A stretch of 64,000 bases of DNA. Origin: Actinacidiphila guanduensis (GTDB lineage: Bacteria > Actinomycetota > Actinomycetes > Streptomycetales > Streptomycetaceae). Position numbers and translations under genes: made by a program. The DNA is taken from assembly GCF_900103985.1 (NCBI RefSeq), contig NZ_FNIE01000007.1, forward strand, positions 186,001-250,000, given 5' to 3'. Positions 1 to 9,600 of the stretch are shown here, piece by piece; positions within the stretch are counted from its first letter, which is position 1, and the number at the start of each line of letters is the position of its first letter. The notes below the pieces were generated by a model that saw only the letters and a list, made by a program, of their open reading frames with translations, did not search any database and was not told the DNA's origin.

Positions 1-1496
1 CGGGCGGTGGCGTAGTACGCGCTGCCCTGCGTCTCGTACTGCTCGCGGATCGGCGCCTTGAACGCCTCCTCGTCCTCCTCGCTCCACTTCTCCCCGGCGG
101 CCGCCAACTGGTCCCGCTTGACGGTGGCGAGCACGGATGCCGCTTGCTCCCCGCCCATCACCGAGATCTTGGCGTTGGGCCACATCCACAGGAACCGGGG
201 GCTGTAGGCGCGGCCGCACATCGAGTAGTTGCCCGCGCCGTAGGAGCCGCCGATCACCACGGTCAGCTTCGGCACCCGGGCGCAGGCGACCGCCGTGACC
301 ATCTTGGCGCCGTGCTTGGCGATGCCGCCCGCCTCGTACTGGCGGCCCACCATGAAGCCCGAGATGTTCTGGAGGAACACCAGCGGGATGCCCCGCTGGT
401 CGCACAGCTCGATGAAGTGGGCGCCCTTGAGGGCGGACTCGGCGAACAGGATGCCGTTGTTCGCCACGATGCCCACCGGGTGGCCCTGGATGTGGGCGAA
501 CCCGGTGACCAGCGTCGTGCCGTACTCCGCCTTGAACTCCGCGAAGCGGCTGCCGTCCACCAGCCGGGCGATCACCTCGCGCACGTCGTAACGGGTGCGG
601 GAGTCCACCGGCACCACCCCGTAGAGCCCTTCGGGGTCCACGGCGGGCGGCTCGGCCGGCCGGACCGTCCACGGCAGCGGCCCGCGGGCGGGCAGGGTCG
701 CCACGATGTCCCGGACGATGGACAGGGCGTGCGGGTCGTCCTCGGCGAGGTGGTCGGTGACGCCGGAGGTCCGCGCGTGCACCTCGCCGCCGCCCAGCTC
801 CTCCGCCGTGACGACCTCCCCGGTCGCGGCCTTCACCAGCGGTGGGCCGCCCAGGAAGATCGTGCCCTGGTTGCGCACGATCACCGCCTCGTCGCTCATC
901 GCCGGGACGTAGGCGCCACCGGCGGTGCACGAGCCCATCACCGCGGCGATCTGCGGGATGCCGCGGGCCGACATCGTGGCCTGGTTGAAGAAGATGCGGC
1001 CGAAGTGGTCCCGGTCCGGGAATACCTCGTCCTGCCGCGGCAGGAAGGCACCGCCGGAGTCGACCAGGTAGACACAGGGCAGCCGGTTGTCGAGGGCGAC
1101 CTCCTGGGCGCGCAGGTGCTTCTTGACCGTCATCGGGTAGTAGGTGCCGCCCTTGACCGTCGCGTCGTTGGCCACCACGACGACCTCGCGGCCCGAGACG
1201 CGGCCGATCCCGGCGATCACCCCGGCCGCCGGCGCCTGGCCGTCGTACATGCCGTCGGCCGCGAGCGGGGACAGCTCCAGGAAGGGCGAGCCGGGGTCCA
1301 GCAGGCCGTCCACCCGGTCCCGGGGCAGCAGCTTGCCGCGGGAGGTGTGGCGCGCGCGTGCCTTCTCCCCGCCGCCGAGGCGCGCGGCGGCGAGTTTGCC
1401 GCGCAGGGCGGCGCCGAGGGCGGCGTGCGCCTGCGTGTTGGCCCGGTACGCCTCCGACGCCGGATCCGCGGCGCTGGAGAGGGCGGGTGATGCCAT
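1..1496 (-). CDS. mccB: Acyl-CoA carboxylase carboxyltransferase (beta) subunit, methylcrotonyl-CoA type; 3' end outside window
   Basis: This is the biotin-dependent carboxyltransferase that moves CO2 from carboxybiotin to an acyl-CoA; the closest type is the beta subunit of methylcrotonyl-CoA carboxylase in leucine breakdown. The visible 498 codons cover most of a family that is usually about 530-540 residues, so roughly the last 35-40 residues lie beyond the left edge. Family blocks seen include [41 protein letters not shown], and near the visible end [16 protein letters not shown] and [13 protein letters not shown]. The ATG at 1496 is the first start after the divergent promoter. The gene diverges from a TetR regulator and an acyl-CoA dehydrogenase, the usual layout of actinobacterial leucine/isovalerate (liu-type) loci. 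The biotin-carboxylase partner is expected just outside the window. Propionyl-CoA specificity cannot be excluded by eye. Confidence 0.92.
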   Translation of the reverse strand, partial: MASPALSSAADPASEAYRANTQAHAALGAALRGKLAAARLGGGEKARARHTSRGKLLPRDRVDGLLDPGSPFLELSPLAADGMYDGQAPAAGVIAGIGRVSGREVVVVANDATVKGGTYYPMTVKKHLRAQEVALDNRLPCVYLVDSGGAFLPRQDEVFPDRDHFGRIFFNQATMSARGIPQIAAVMGSCTAGGAYVPAMSDEAVIVRNQGTIFLGGPPLVKAATGEVVTAEELGGGEVHARTSGVTDHLAEDDPHALSIVRDIVATLPARGPLPWTVRPAEPPAVDPEGLYGVVPVDSRTRYDVREVIARLVDGSRFAEFKAEYGTTLVTGFAHIQGHPVGIVANNGILFAESALKGAHFIELCDQRGIPLVFLQNISGFMVGRQYEAGGIAKHGAKMVTAVACARVPKLTVVIGGSYGAGNYSMCGRAYSPRFLWMWPNAKISVMGGEQAASVLATVKRDQLAAAGEKWSEEDEEAFKAPIREQYETQGSAYYATA

Positions 1497-1513
1497 GGTT
1501 CGGCCCCCCGTGT

Positions 1514-1558
1514 GTTAGCGGTCGTTAACTCGATGGCTCTACGTTAACGCCCGCTAAC
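1514..1558. promoter_or_regulatory. Twin palindromic operator in the mccB/TetR divergent promoter
   Basis: Two 16-bp elements, GTTAGCGGTCGTTAAC (1514-1529) and GTTAACGCCCGCTAAC (1543-1558), are inverted copies of each other with one mismatch, and each is itself a near-palindrome. They lie between the two divergent starts, as expected for a TetR dimer pair repressing both directions. The second site covers a plausible -35 (TTAACG, 1544-1549) of the TetR gene, whose possible -10 TAGACT (1568-1573) sits seven bases before the ATG. Confidence 0.75.
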
Positions 1559-1580
1559 GGGATTGTCTAGACTCGACCGC

Positions 1581-2210
1581 ATGAGTCCGACCAAGGCTGT
1601 GGAAAACCGGCGCGAGCAGATCCTCAGGGAGGCCGCGCGGCTCTTCGCCGAGCGCGGGTTCCACGGCGTCGGCGTGGACGAGATAGGGGCCGCCGTCGGC
1701 ATCAGCGGCCCGGGCCTGTACCGGCACTTCACGGGCAAGGACGCGATGCTCGCCGAACTGCTCGTGGGCATCAGCGGGCGGCTGCTGGCCGCCGGCCGGA
1801 TGCGCGTGGCGGAGACCCCGGACCCGGCCGAGGCGCTGGACGCGCTGATCCGCGGCCACATCGACTTCGCCATCGACGACCGCCCGCTGATCACCCTGCA
1901 CGACCGCGAACTCGACCGGCTGCGCGAGACCGACCGCAAGCTCGTCCGCCAGTTGCAGCGGCAGTACGTGGAGGAGTGGGTCGCGGTGGTCCGGCGGGTC
2001 CACCCGCACGCCACCGAACTGGAGGCCCGCGCCGCCGTCCACGCGGTCTTCGGACTGCTGAACTCCACGCCCCATCTCGGCAGCCAGTCCGGCCTGCCGG
2101 AGCGGTCCGCGACGGCCGCGTTGCTGCAGCGCCTCGCGCTCAGCGCGCTGGCCGCCCTCGACGGGGAGACCGCCCTGGACAGCGGCGACGACCGGCGGGT
2201 AACTTACTGA
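1581..2210 (+). CDS. TetR-family transcriptional regulator of the acyl-CoA/leucine catabolic locus
   Basis: This 209-residue TetR-family repressor has an N-terminal helix-turn-helix (roughly residues 13-58, with RLFAERGFHGVGVDEIG and GISGPGLYRHF) and a variable C-terminal ligand domain. I chose the ATG at 1581, giving MSPTKAVENRREQIL; an in-frame TTG at 1563 is less likely. No Shine-Dalgarno sequence precedes the ATG, but TAGACT lies at the spacing expected for a leaderless transcript. The gene diverges from the carboxyltransferase gene across twin palindromes and is followed by the dehydrogenase, so it most likely represses both in response to an acyl-CoA. The ligand is an inference from neighbours. 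Confidence 0.9.
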   Translation: MSPTKAVENRREQILREAARLFAERGFHGVGVDEIGAAVGISGPGLYRHFTGKDAMLAELLVGISGRLLAAGRMRVAETPDPAEALDALIRGHIDFAIDDRPLITLHDRELDRLRETDRKLVRQLQRQYVEEWVAVVRRVHPHATELEARAAVHAVFGLLNSTPHLGSQSGLPERSATAALLQRLALSALAALDGETALDSGDDRRVTY

Positions 2211-2222
2211 GCGCTTGCTTAT
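2203..2222. promoter_or_regulatory. Possible regulator site around AGCGCT before the acyl-CoA dehydrogenase
   Basis: The short gap between the TetR stop and the dehydrogenase start contains ACTTACTGAGCGCTTGCT, centred on the palindrome AGCGCT (2210-2215). The flanks are only weakly symmetric. It could be a second regulator site for the dehydrogenase, but its sequence differs from the 16-bp operators at 1514-1558. Confidence 0.3.
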
Positions 2223-2243
2223 CGACCGACGGGAGGCGTGAAC

Positions 2244-3401
2244 GTGCGTCGTACGGTGTTCAACGAGGACCACGAGGCATTCCGCAAGACACTGCGCGCC
2301 TTCATCGAGGCCGAGGTCGTCCCCGTCTACGGCGAGTGGCTGGCGGCCGGCCAGGTGCCCCGCGAGTTCTACCGCCGGCTCGGCGAACTCGGCGTGTTCG
2401 GCATCGAGGTGCCCGAGGAGTACGGCGGCGCCGGCGAGCACAGCTTCAAGTTCCAGGCCGTCATCAGCGAGGAGTGCGCCCGCGCCGGCGTCACCTTCGG
2501 CGGCAGCTCCGTCCACGTCGCGCTGTGCCTGCCCTACCTGCTGGCGTACGGCACCGAGGAGCAGAAGAAGCGCTGGCTGCCCGGCGTCGCCAGCGGCGAG
2601 ACGATGCTCGCCATCGCCATGACCGAGCCCGGCACGGGCTCCGACCTCGCCGGCATGAAGACCACCGCGCGGCTCGCGGCCGACGGCACCCACTACGTGC
2701 TCAACGGGGCCAAGACCTTCATCACCGGCGGCGTCCACGCCGACCGCGTCATCGTCTGCGCCCGCACCGCGCCGCCCACCGCCGAGGACCGCCGCGCCGG
2801 CATATCCCTCTTCGTCGTCGACACGAAGTCCGACGGCTACACGGTCGGCCGCAAGCTCGACAAGATCGGCCTGAAGGCGTCCGACACCGCCGAACTGTCC
2901 TTCTCCGACGTCAAGGTGCCCGTGGAGGACCTGCTCGGCGAGGAGGGCAAGGGCTTCTCCTACCTCGGCCAGAACCTCCCGCAGGAGCGGCTCGGCATCG
3001 CGGTCGGCGCCTACGCCCAGGCGGCCGCGGCCGTCCGCTTCGCCCAGGCGTACGTCCAGGACCGCACCGTCTTCGGCCAGAGCGTGGCGTCCTTCCAGAA
3101 CACCAAGTTCGAACTCGCCGCCTGCCAGGCCGAGGTGGACGCCGCCCAGGCCGTGGTGGACCGCGCGCTGGAGGCGCACGACAGGCGCGAGCTGACCGCC
3201 GCGGACGCCGCCTCCGCCAAGCTGTTCTGCACCGAGGTCGCCTCCCGGGTGATCGACCGCTGCCTGCAGCTGCACGGCGGCTACGGTTACATGAACGAGT
3301 ACCCGATCGCTCGCCTCTACGCGGACAGCCGGGTCAACCGTATCTACGGCGGCACCAGCGAGGTCATGAAGTCGATCATCGCCAAGTCGATGGGCCTGTG
3401 A
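2244..3401 (+). CDS. Acyl-CoA dehydrogenase (isovaleryl/long-chain type active site)
   Basis: This 385-residue FAD-dependent acyl-CoA dehydrogenase introduces the alpha,beta double bond in fatty or branched acyl-CoAs. It shows the FAD-binding block AIAMTEPGTGSDLAG and the C-terminal LHGGYGYMNEYP and RIYGGTSEVM. The Glu that serves as base in medium-chain enzymes is Gly here (YGGTSE), while a Glu at about residue 248 in QERLGIA matches the base position used by isovaleryl- and long-chain enzymes. This fits the leucine-type neighbours. GTG 2244 is preferred because GGGAGG (2231-2236) is seven bases upstream; GTG 2238 would leave only one base. Confidence 0.9.
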   Translation: MRRTVFNEDHEAFRKTLRAFIEAEVVPVYGEWLAAGQVPREFYRRLGELGVFGIEVPEEYGGAGEHSFKFQAVISEECARAGVTFGGSSVHVALCLPYLLAYGTEEQKKRWLPGVASGETMLAIAMTEPGTGSDLAGMKTTARLAADGTHYVLNGAKTFITGGVHADRVIVCARTAPPTAEDRRAGISLFVVDTKSDGYTVGRKLDKIGLKASDTAELSFSDVKVPVEDLLGEEGKGFSYLGQNLPQERLGIAVGAYAQAAAAVRFAQAYVQDRTVFGQSVASFQNTKFELAACQAEVDAAQAVVDRALEAHDRRELTAADAASAKLFCTEVASRVIDRCLQLHGGYGYMNEYPIARLYADSRVNRIYGGTSEVMKSIIAKSMGL

Positions 3402-3468
3402 GCGCAGGGCCGCCCCCGGCCGCCCCGACCCGGGCGGTCGTGCCACCGCCGCCGGAACCGAAGGACCC

Positions 3469-4353
3469 GTGAACGAGAACCCGAGCCCGCTACAGTCCCT
3501 CCTCGACCTGCTCGACCTCGAACGCATCGAGCAGGACATCTTCCGGGGGGTCAGCCGCCCCGCGCTCGTGCCGCGCGTGTTCGGCGGCCAGGTCGCGGCC
3601 CAGGCCCTGGTCGCCGCCGGCCGCACCGTTCCCGAGGAGCGGGCCGCCCACTCCCTGCACGCGTACTTCCTGCGGCCGGGCGACCCCGGGGCGCCGATCG
3701 TCTACGAGGTCGACCGCATCCGCGACGGCCGCTCCTTCACCACCCGGCGAGTGGTGGCCATCCAGCACGGCCAGCCGATCTTCCACTTGTCGGCGTCCTT
3801 CCAGGTGCACGAGGAGGGCCTGGAACACCAGGAGCCCATGCCGCAGGCGCCGGACCCCGAGACGCTGCCCTCCGCCGACGAACTGCTGCCGGCGCACGCC
3901 GACAAGTTCCCCGACCCCCGCGTGGTCGACCGCCTCCTGGAGGCGCGCGCGGCCGTCGACCTGCGCTACGTCGAGGACCCGCCCTTCCTGACCGCGGGCG
4001 TGCGGCGCGAACCGCGCTCGCAGGTCTGGTTCCGCACCCGCGGCAAACTCGCCGACGACCCCCTGCTGCACGTGTGCCTGGCCACCTATGTGTCCGACAT
4101 GACCCTGCTCGACTCGATCCTGCTGGCGCACGGCCGCGGCGGCTGGGCGGTCGGCGACGTCGTGGGCGCCAGCCTCGACCACGCCATGTGGTTCCACCGC
4201 CCCCTGCGCGCCGACGAGTGGCTGCTCTACGACCAGCAGAGCCCGTCCGCCTCAGGCGGCCGCGGCCTGGGCACGGCCCGTATCTACACCCAGGACGGCA
4301 GCCTCGCCGTCTCCGTGATCCAGGAGGGCCTGGTCAGGGTGCCGCGCGACTGA
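3469..4353 (+). CDS. tesB: Acyl-CoA thioesterase II (TesB family, double hotdog)
   Basis: This 294-residue enzyme hydrolyses acyl-CoA to free acid and CoA. The TesB pattern is clear: the first hotdog contains RVFGGQVAAQALVAAGRTV and HSLHAYFLRPGD, and the second contains YVSDMTLLDS (with the probable catalytic Asp) and SLDHAMWFHRP. Length is normal for TesB. The start is GTG at 3469. It follows the dehydrogenase by 67 bp on the same strand and probably shares its transcript. The likely role is releasing CoA from branched or medium-chain acyl-CoAs made by this locus, an inference from context. Confidence 0.9.
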   Translation: MNENPSPLQSLLDLLDLERIEQDIFRGVSRPALVPRVFGGQVAAQALVAAGRTVPEERAAHSLHAYFLRPGDPGAPIVYEVDRIRDGRSFTTRRVVAIQHGQPIFHLSASFQVHEEGLEHQEPMPQAPDPETLPSADELLPAHADKFPDPRVVDRLLEARAAVDLRYVEDPPFLTAGVRREPRSQVWFRTRGKLADDPLLHVCLATYVSDMTLLDSILLAHGRGGWAVGDVVGASLDHAMWFHRPLRADEWLLYDQQSPSASGGRGLGTARIYTQDGSLAVSVIQEGLVRVPRD

Positions 4354-4369
4354 GCACCCAGGTGCCCGG

Positions 4370-4428
4370 CGTCCATGGCGACGCGCCCTGGCATCCATGG
4401 CTGCCGGTCCAGCGCGCGTCCATGGCGG
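4370..4428. repeat. Three short imperfect CCATGG-centred repeats between convergent genes
   Basis: The gap between the convergent thioesterase and phosphatase genes holds three copies of roughly GTCCATGGCGGC, with CCATGG at 4373, 4395 and 4420 (spacing 22 and 25 bp). A small GCACC/GGTGC hairpin lies just after the thioesterase stop. No function can be assigned. Confidence 0.4.
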
Positions 4429-4494
4429 CGGCTCCCGGCAGTCAGGTGGCGGAAAGTTCTGCCGCCGCTGGGTCCGCGCGGCCTGCCCGCGCCC

Positions 4495-5379
4495 TTACTG
4501 GTCGCGGCCCTTGCGGGTGCGGGTGCGCTTGGCCCGCGGGTCCGGGCGGTGCCGTCCGCTGCCATTGCGGTTCAGCGCCGGGCGTCTGCGCAGGCCGGCC
4601 GCGTCCACCAGGTAGCTGCTCAGGGGCGCGTAGAAGTGCGGCTGCACGTTGTCGTCCAGCGGCACGCTCACCAGGATGCTGCCCTCGGCCTCGCCGACGA
4701 ACAGCGCCGGGTCGTTGGAGTCCGCGAAGCCCACCGTCTCGATGCCCCGGGCGCCCGCGCACCCCGCCCAGCCGTGGTCGGCGACCACCAGGTCCGGCAG
4801 GTCGCGCCCGTCGCGCTCGAGCCCGCCCAGCACCTCGGCCATCGGATCGGGGGAGTGGGTGTGCACCAGACTGCCGCCCCGGTGCAGCATGAACACCCCG
4901 GCCATGTGCCGTATCTCGCCGCCGTCGGCGTACAGGTGCTCCACCGGCCCGACCACCCGGCAGCCGGCCGCCCGCAGCCCCGCCGCCAGCACCTGGTGCA
5001 CGGCGAAGAGCCCGGCCGGGTGGCCGCTGGCCAGCAGCACCGTCGAGCGGTTCTCCACCGCCTTCTCCAGCACCGCCGCCATGCGGTCCAGGGCGTCGAT
5101 GGTCAGCTCGGGGTCGATGGTGTCCTGACCGGAGGTGTGCGCCGGGTCGGCGACCACGCCGCACCGCTGCGCCATCAGCTCCAGCACCGCCGCCTTGTCC
5201 GACCAGCGGTCGCCCAGGTCCAGCCCGAACCAGTAGTAGCGGTTCCCCTCGGACAGCTCCCGGTAGTGGTCGAGGTTGTTCTCGCGGGGGGTGGCCACCT
5301 CTCCCGCGATGCGGGTCCGTATCAGGTGGGCGGCAAGGGCCTGCCGGGTCGGCGCGACAGGCACGGAATCCAAGGACAT
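4495..5379 (-). CDS. Conserved actinobacterial phosphatase-like protein
   Basis: This 294-residue soluble protein belongs to a group usually labelled only 'phosphatase' in Streptomyces. The central and C-terminal parts hold TVLLASGHPAGLF, DLVVADHGWAGCAGA and GFADSNDPALFVG, which look like conserved active-site loops with His and Asp; the C-terminus is a basic tail ending KRTRTRKGRDQ. No membrane segment or signal peptide is visible. The start is ATG 5379, with AGGAG eight to nine bases upstream. It diverges from agmatinase across about 195 bp. I recognise the group but not a proven substrate. Confidence 0.75.
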   Translation of the reverse strand: MSLDSVPVAPTRQALAAHLIRTRIAGEVATPRENNLDHYRELSEGNRYYWFGLDLGDRWSDKAAVLELMAQRCGVVADPAHTSGQDTIDPELTIDALDRMAAVLEKAVENRSTVLLASGHPAGLFAVHQVLAAGLRAAGCRVVGPVEHLYADGGEIRHMAGVFMLHRGGSLVHTHSPDPMAEVLGGLERDGRDLPDLVVADHGWAGCAGARGIETVGFADSNDPALFVGEAEGSILVSVPLDDNVQPHFYAPLSSYLVDAAGLRRRPALNRNGSGRHRPDPRAKRTRTRKGRDQ

Positions 5380-5573
5380 GCGCACATTCTCCTGCCCCGG
5401 GGTGCACGCGTGCGACCTCCCGGAGATCGACGCCGAGGCGTAATCACCCGCCCCGATTGGAGGAACCGTACATGTGGGCACCGGGTCCGCCCGCGTAGGG
5501 TCGCGCGCACGGACCCGCCGGGCGACCCCCGGCATCCGCGACCCGACAGCCGAACCGAGAAGAGGCAGACCCC

Positions 5574-6533
5574 ATGAGCAGCGCACAGCCGCGCGGCCCC
5601 GTCGACTCCTCGCAGGTGCCGCGCTACGCGGGCCCCGCGACCTTCGCCCGGCTGCCGAGGCTGGACGAGGTCGGGGCGGCCGACGTCGCCGTGGTCGGTG
5701 TCCCCTTCGACGCAGGGGTCTCCTACCGGCCGGGCGCCCGCTTCGGCGGCAACGCCGTCCGGGAGGCCTCCCGCCTGCTGCGTCCCTACAACCCCGCCCA
5801 GGACGCCTCGCCCTTCGCACTGGCCCAGGTCGCCGACGCCGGGGACATCGCCGCCAACCCGTTCTCCATCGAGGAGGCGGTGGAGACCATCGAAGGGGCG
5901 GCCGGCCACCTGCTGGGCACCGGGGCCCGCCTGATGACGCTGGGCGGCGACCATACCGTCGCCCTGCCGCTGCTGCGGGCCGTCGCCCGGCGGCACGGCC
6001 CGGTGGCGCTGCTGCACTTCGACGCGCACCTCGACACCTGGGACACCTACTTCGGCGCCGCCTACACCCACGGCACGCCTTTCCGGCGGGCGGTCGAGGA
6101 AGGCATCCTCGACACCTCGGCGCTCTCCCACGTGGGCATTCGCGGGCCGCTGTACGGCAAGTCCGACCTGGACGACGACGCGAAGATGGGCTTCGGCATC
6201 GTGACGTCGGCCGATGTGATGCGGCGCGGGGTCGACGAGGTCGTCGAGCAGCTGCGCGAGCGCATCGGCGACCGGCCGCTGTACGTCTCGGTGGACATCG
6301 ACGTCCTCGACCCGGCCCACGCGCCCGGCACCGGCACCCCCGAGGCCGGCGGCCTCACCTCGCGGGAGCTGCTGGAGATCCTGCGCGGCCTGTCCGGCTG
6401 CCGCCTGGTCTCCGCCGACGTCGTGGAGGTCGCGCCCGCCTACGACCACGCCGAGATCACTTCCGTCGCCGCCTCGCACACCGCCTACGAACTCGTGACG
6501 ATCATGACCCGGCAGATCGCCGCCGCCCGCTGA
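5574..6533 (+). CDS. speB: Agmatinase / ureohydrolase
   Basis: This 319-residue Mn-dependent ureohydrolase most likely converts agmatine to putrescine and urea. The metal-ligand motifs of the family are all present: [17 protein letters not shown] and [19 protein letters not shown]. Length is normal. Guanidinobutyrase or a related guanidino substrate is possible, since the ureohydrolase family is hard to split by eye. The ATG at 5574 follows GAAGAGG. The gene stands alone and ends at a strong terminator. Confidence 0.88.
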   Translation: MSSAQPRGPVDSSQVPRYAGPATFARLPRLDEVGAADVAVVGVPFDAGVSYRPGARFGGNAVREASRLLRPYNPAQDASPFALAQVADAGDIAANPFSIEEAVETIEGAAGHLLGTGARLMTLGGDHTVALPLLRAVARRHGPVALLHFDAHLDTWDTYFGAAYTHGTPFRRAVEEGILDTSALSHVGIRGPLYGKSDLDDDAKMGFGIVTSADVMRRGVDEVVEQLRERIGDRPLYVSVDIDVLDPAHAPGTGTPEAGGLTSRELLEILRGLSGCRLVSADVVEVAPAYDHAEITSVAASHTAYELVTIMTRQIAAAR

Positions 6534-6549
6534 ACCACTCGAAAGGATT

Positions 6550-6585
6550 ACGACCAAGGTCGCACTCCTGTGCGACCTTGGTCGT
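6550..6585 (+). terminator. Intrinsic terminator after speB
   Basis: A perfect 16-bp inverted repeat (ACGACCAAGGTCGCAC and its complement) closes on a TCCT loop and is followed by a T-rich run, TTGGTTTTG. Confidence 0.9.
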
Positions 6586-6692
6586 TGGTTTTGTTGCGGG
6601 AGGATGAAACCCGCAGCGTGCGATGTTGGCAGCGTCGGAGCGGGGACCGGCCGCACGGGCAGGTGCGGCGGCGAGAGTGGCGGGAGGATCAC

Positions 6693-9600
6693 GTGACGAA
6701 GGCGACGGCGGACACGGCGGCGCGGCAGCCGGACGGGGAGCAGCCCGGCTGGCTGCGGCGGCTGTGCGGGTACGCCTGGCGGTACAAGCGCACGGTGCTG
6801 CTGTCGTTCGGCGCCTCGCTGGTCGGCATGGCGGTCACCGCGCTCGTCCCGCTCGTCCCGAAGCTGATCATCGACGACGTGATCGTCACGCACAGCAGGC
6901 CGCTCGCCCCCTGGGCCATCGCCCTGGTGGTGGCCGCCGTCGCCGTCTACGTGCTGACGTACATGCGCCGCTTCTACGGCGGCCGGCTCGCCCTGGACGT
7001 CCAGCACGACCTGCGCGACGAGATGTTCCGCTCGATCATGCGGCTCGACGGCCGCCGTCAGGACGAGCTGAGCACCGGCCAGGTCGTCGGCCGTGCCACC
7101 AGCGACCTGCAGCTGATCCAGGGCCTGATGTTCATGCTGCCGGTGATGATCGGCAACCTGCTGCTGTTCCTGCTCTCCCTGGTCGTCATGCTGGTGCTCT
7201 CGCCGCTGCTGACGGTGATCGCCCTCGCCGTCGCGCCCGCCCTGGCCTTCATCGCCGACCGCTCCCGCAAGCGGCTCTTCCCCGCCACCTGGTACGCGCA
7301 GGGGCAGGCCGCGGCCGTGGCCGGAGTGGTGGACGGCTCGGTGTCCGGGGTGCGCGTGGTCAAGGGCTTCGGCCAGGAGCAGCAGGAGATGGGCAAGCTG
7401 ATCCGGGTCAGCAGGCGGCTCTTCGCCGGCCGGCTGCGCACGATCCGGCTCACCGCCCGCTACACGCCCGCCCTGCAGGCCGTCCCCTCGCTCGGCCAGA
7501 TCGGCATGCTGGCGCTGGGCGGCTGGATGGCGGCCCGCGGCCAGATCACGCTGGGCACCTTCGTCGCCTTCTCCACCTACCTGGCGCAGCTGACCGGCCC
7601 GGTGCGGATGCTCACCATGATGCTGACCCTCGGCCAGCAGGCCCGCGCCGGAGTCGAGCGCGTCCTGGAGCTCATCGACACTCGGCCCACCCTCGAAGAG
7701 GGCGCCAAGGTGCTGCCGCCGGACGCCCCGGCCACCGTCGACTTCGACCACGTCACCTTCGGCTACACCGCCGGGCGGCCGGTCCTCGACGGCTTCGACC
7801 TGAGCATCGAGCCAGGTGAGACCGTCGCTGTCGTCGGCTCCTCCGGCTCTGGCAAGTCCACCGTCTCCCTGCTGCTGCCCCGGCTCTACGACGTGACCGG
7901 CGGCGCCGTGCGGATCGGCGGCACCGACGTGCGCGAGCTGACCTTCGACTCGCTGCGCTCCACGATCGGGCTCGTCCCCGAGGACAGCTTCCTCTTCTCC
8001 GACACCGTGCGGGCCAACATCGCCTACGGCCGGCCCGACGCGACGGACGAGGAGATCCTCGCCGCCAGCCGCGTCGCCCAGGCGCACGGCTTCATCTCCG
8101 ACCTCCCCGAGGGGTACTCCACGGTCGTCGGCGAGCAGGGCCTCACCCTGTCCGGCGGGCAGCGCCAGCGCATCGCCCTGGCCCGCGCGGTCCTCACCGA
8201 CCCGCGTCTGCTGCTGCTCGACGACGCGACCTCCGCGATCGACGCCCGGGTGGAGGCGGAGATCTTCGACGCGCTGCGCGAGGTGATGCGCGGCCGCACC
8301 ACGCTCCTCATCGCCCACCGCCGCTCCACCCTCGCCCTGGCCGACCGCATCGCCGTCCTGGACGCGGGGCGGCTGGCCGACGTCGGCACCCACGAGGAAC
8401 TGCAGGCCCGCAGCCCGCTCTACCGCGCCCTGCTGACTGACCCGGACGCCCTGGGCGCCGACGCCATCGAGCGCGACCCGGCCGGCGCCGCGGCCCCGGT
8501 CGAGCGCTGCCCGCACCGCGTCCCCGCGGGGGCCACCTGCACCGACCCGCAGTGCTCGCCACAGGAGGCGGACGAGGCGGCAGCGACCGGCGACGCGGGG
8601 CAGCAGCCCGCCGGGGTCACCCCCGAGCTGTGGCCGGAGCACCTGCGCCCGGCCGAGGAGGAGGAGTCCCGCACCGGCCTCGCCGCACCCTCCGCGGCCG
8701 CGCGCAGCGGCGGGGCGGCCACCGCCCGCGGCGCCGGCATGGCCGGGGCCATCGCCGGCATGCCCGCCACCCCCGAACTGCTCGCCCAGGTCGACGCCCT
8801 GCCCCCGGCAGTGGACACCCCGGACATCGACGAGGAGCGGGCCCGCGCCGCCGACACCTCCTTCGGCCTGCGGAACATGCTCCGGGGCTTCCGGGCGCCG
8901 CTGCTGGTCAGCCTGCTGCTGGTCGCGATCGACGCCTTCGCCGGGCTGCTGCTGCCGATCCTGATCCGCCACGGCATCGACTCCGGCGTGCGGCAGCACG
9001 CCCTGCACGCCGTGTGGGTGGCCTCGTGGATCGGCCTCGGCCTGGTGCTGGTGCAGTGGCTGGTCGAGTGGTGGTCCACACTGCTCGCGGGCCGCACCGG
9101 CGAGCGCGTCCTCTACAGCCTGCGGCTGAAGATCTTCGCCCACCTGCACCGGCTCGGCCTGGACTACTACGAGCGGGAGCTGTCCGGCCGCATCATGACC
9201 CGCATGACCACGGACGTGGACGCCCTGTCCACGTTCCTGCAGACCGGACTGGTCACCGCGCTGGTCAGCCTGCTGACCTTCCTCGGCATCCTGGTCGCCC
9301 TGCTCGCCATCGACGTCCAGCTGGCCCTGATGGTCTTCGCCACCCTGCCGGTCCTCGTGGTGGGCACCTGGATCTTCCGCCGCAAGTCCGTCAAGGCGTA
9401 CGAGGCCGCCCGCGAGCGCATCGCCGTCGTCAACGCCGATCTGCAGGAGCACGTGGCCGGGCTGCGGGTCGTCCAGGCGTTCCGCGGCGAGGGGCACGGC
9501 GCCCGCCGGTTCCTCAGCCGCAGCGACGAATACCGCAGGGCCCGGGTACGCGGCCAGTTCCTGATCTCGGTCTACTTCCCCTTCGTTCAGCTGCTCTCCA

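Noticed and set aside
144..1490. A 448-codon plus-strand frame opposite the carboxyltransferase gene
   Set aside because: No domain, Ala/Arg/His-rich, fully antisense to a clear enzyme gene.
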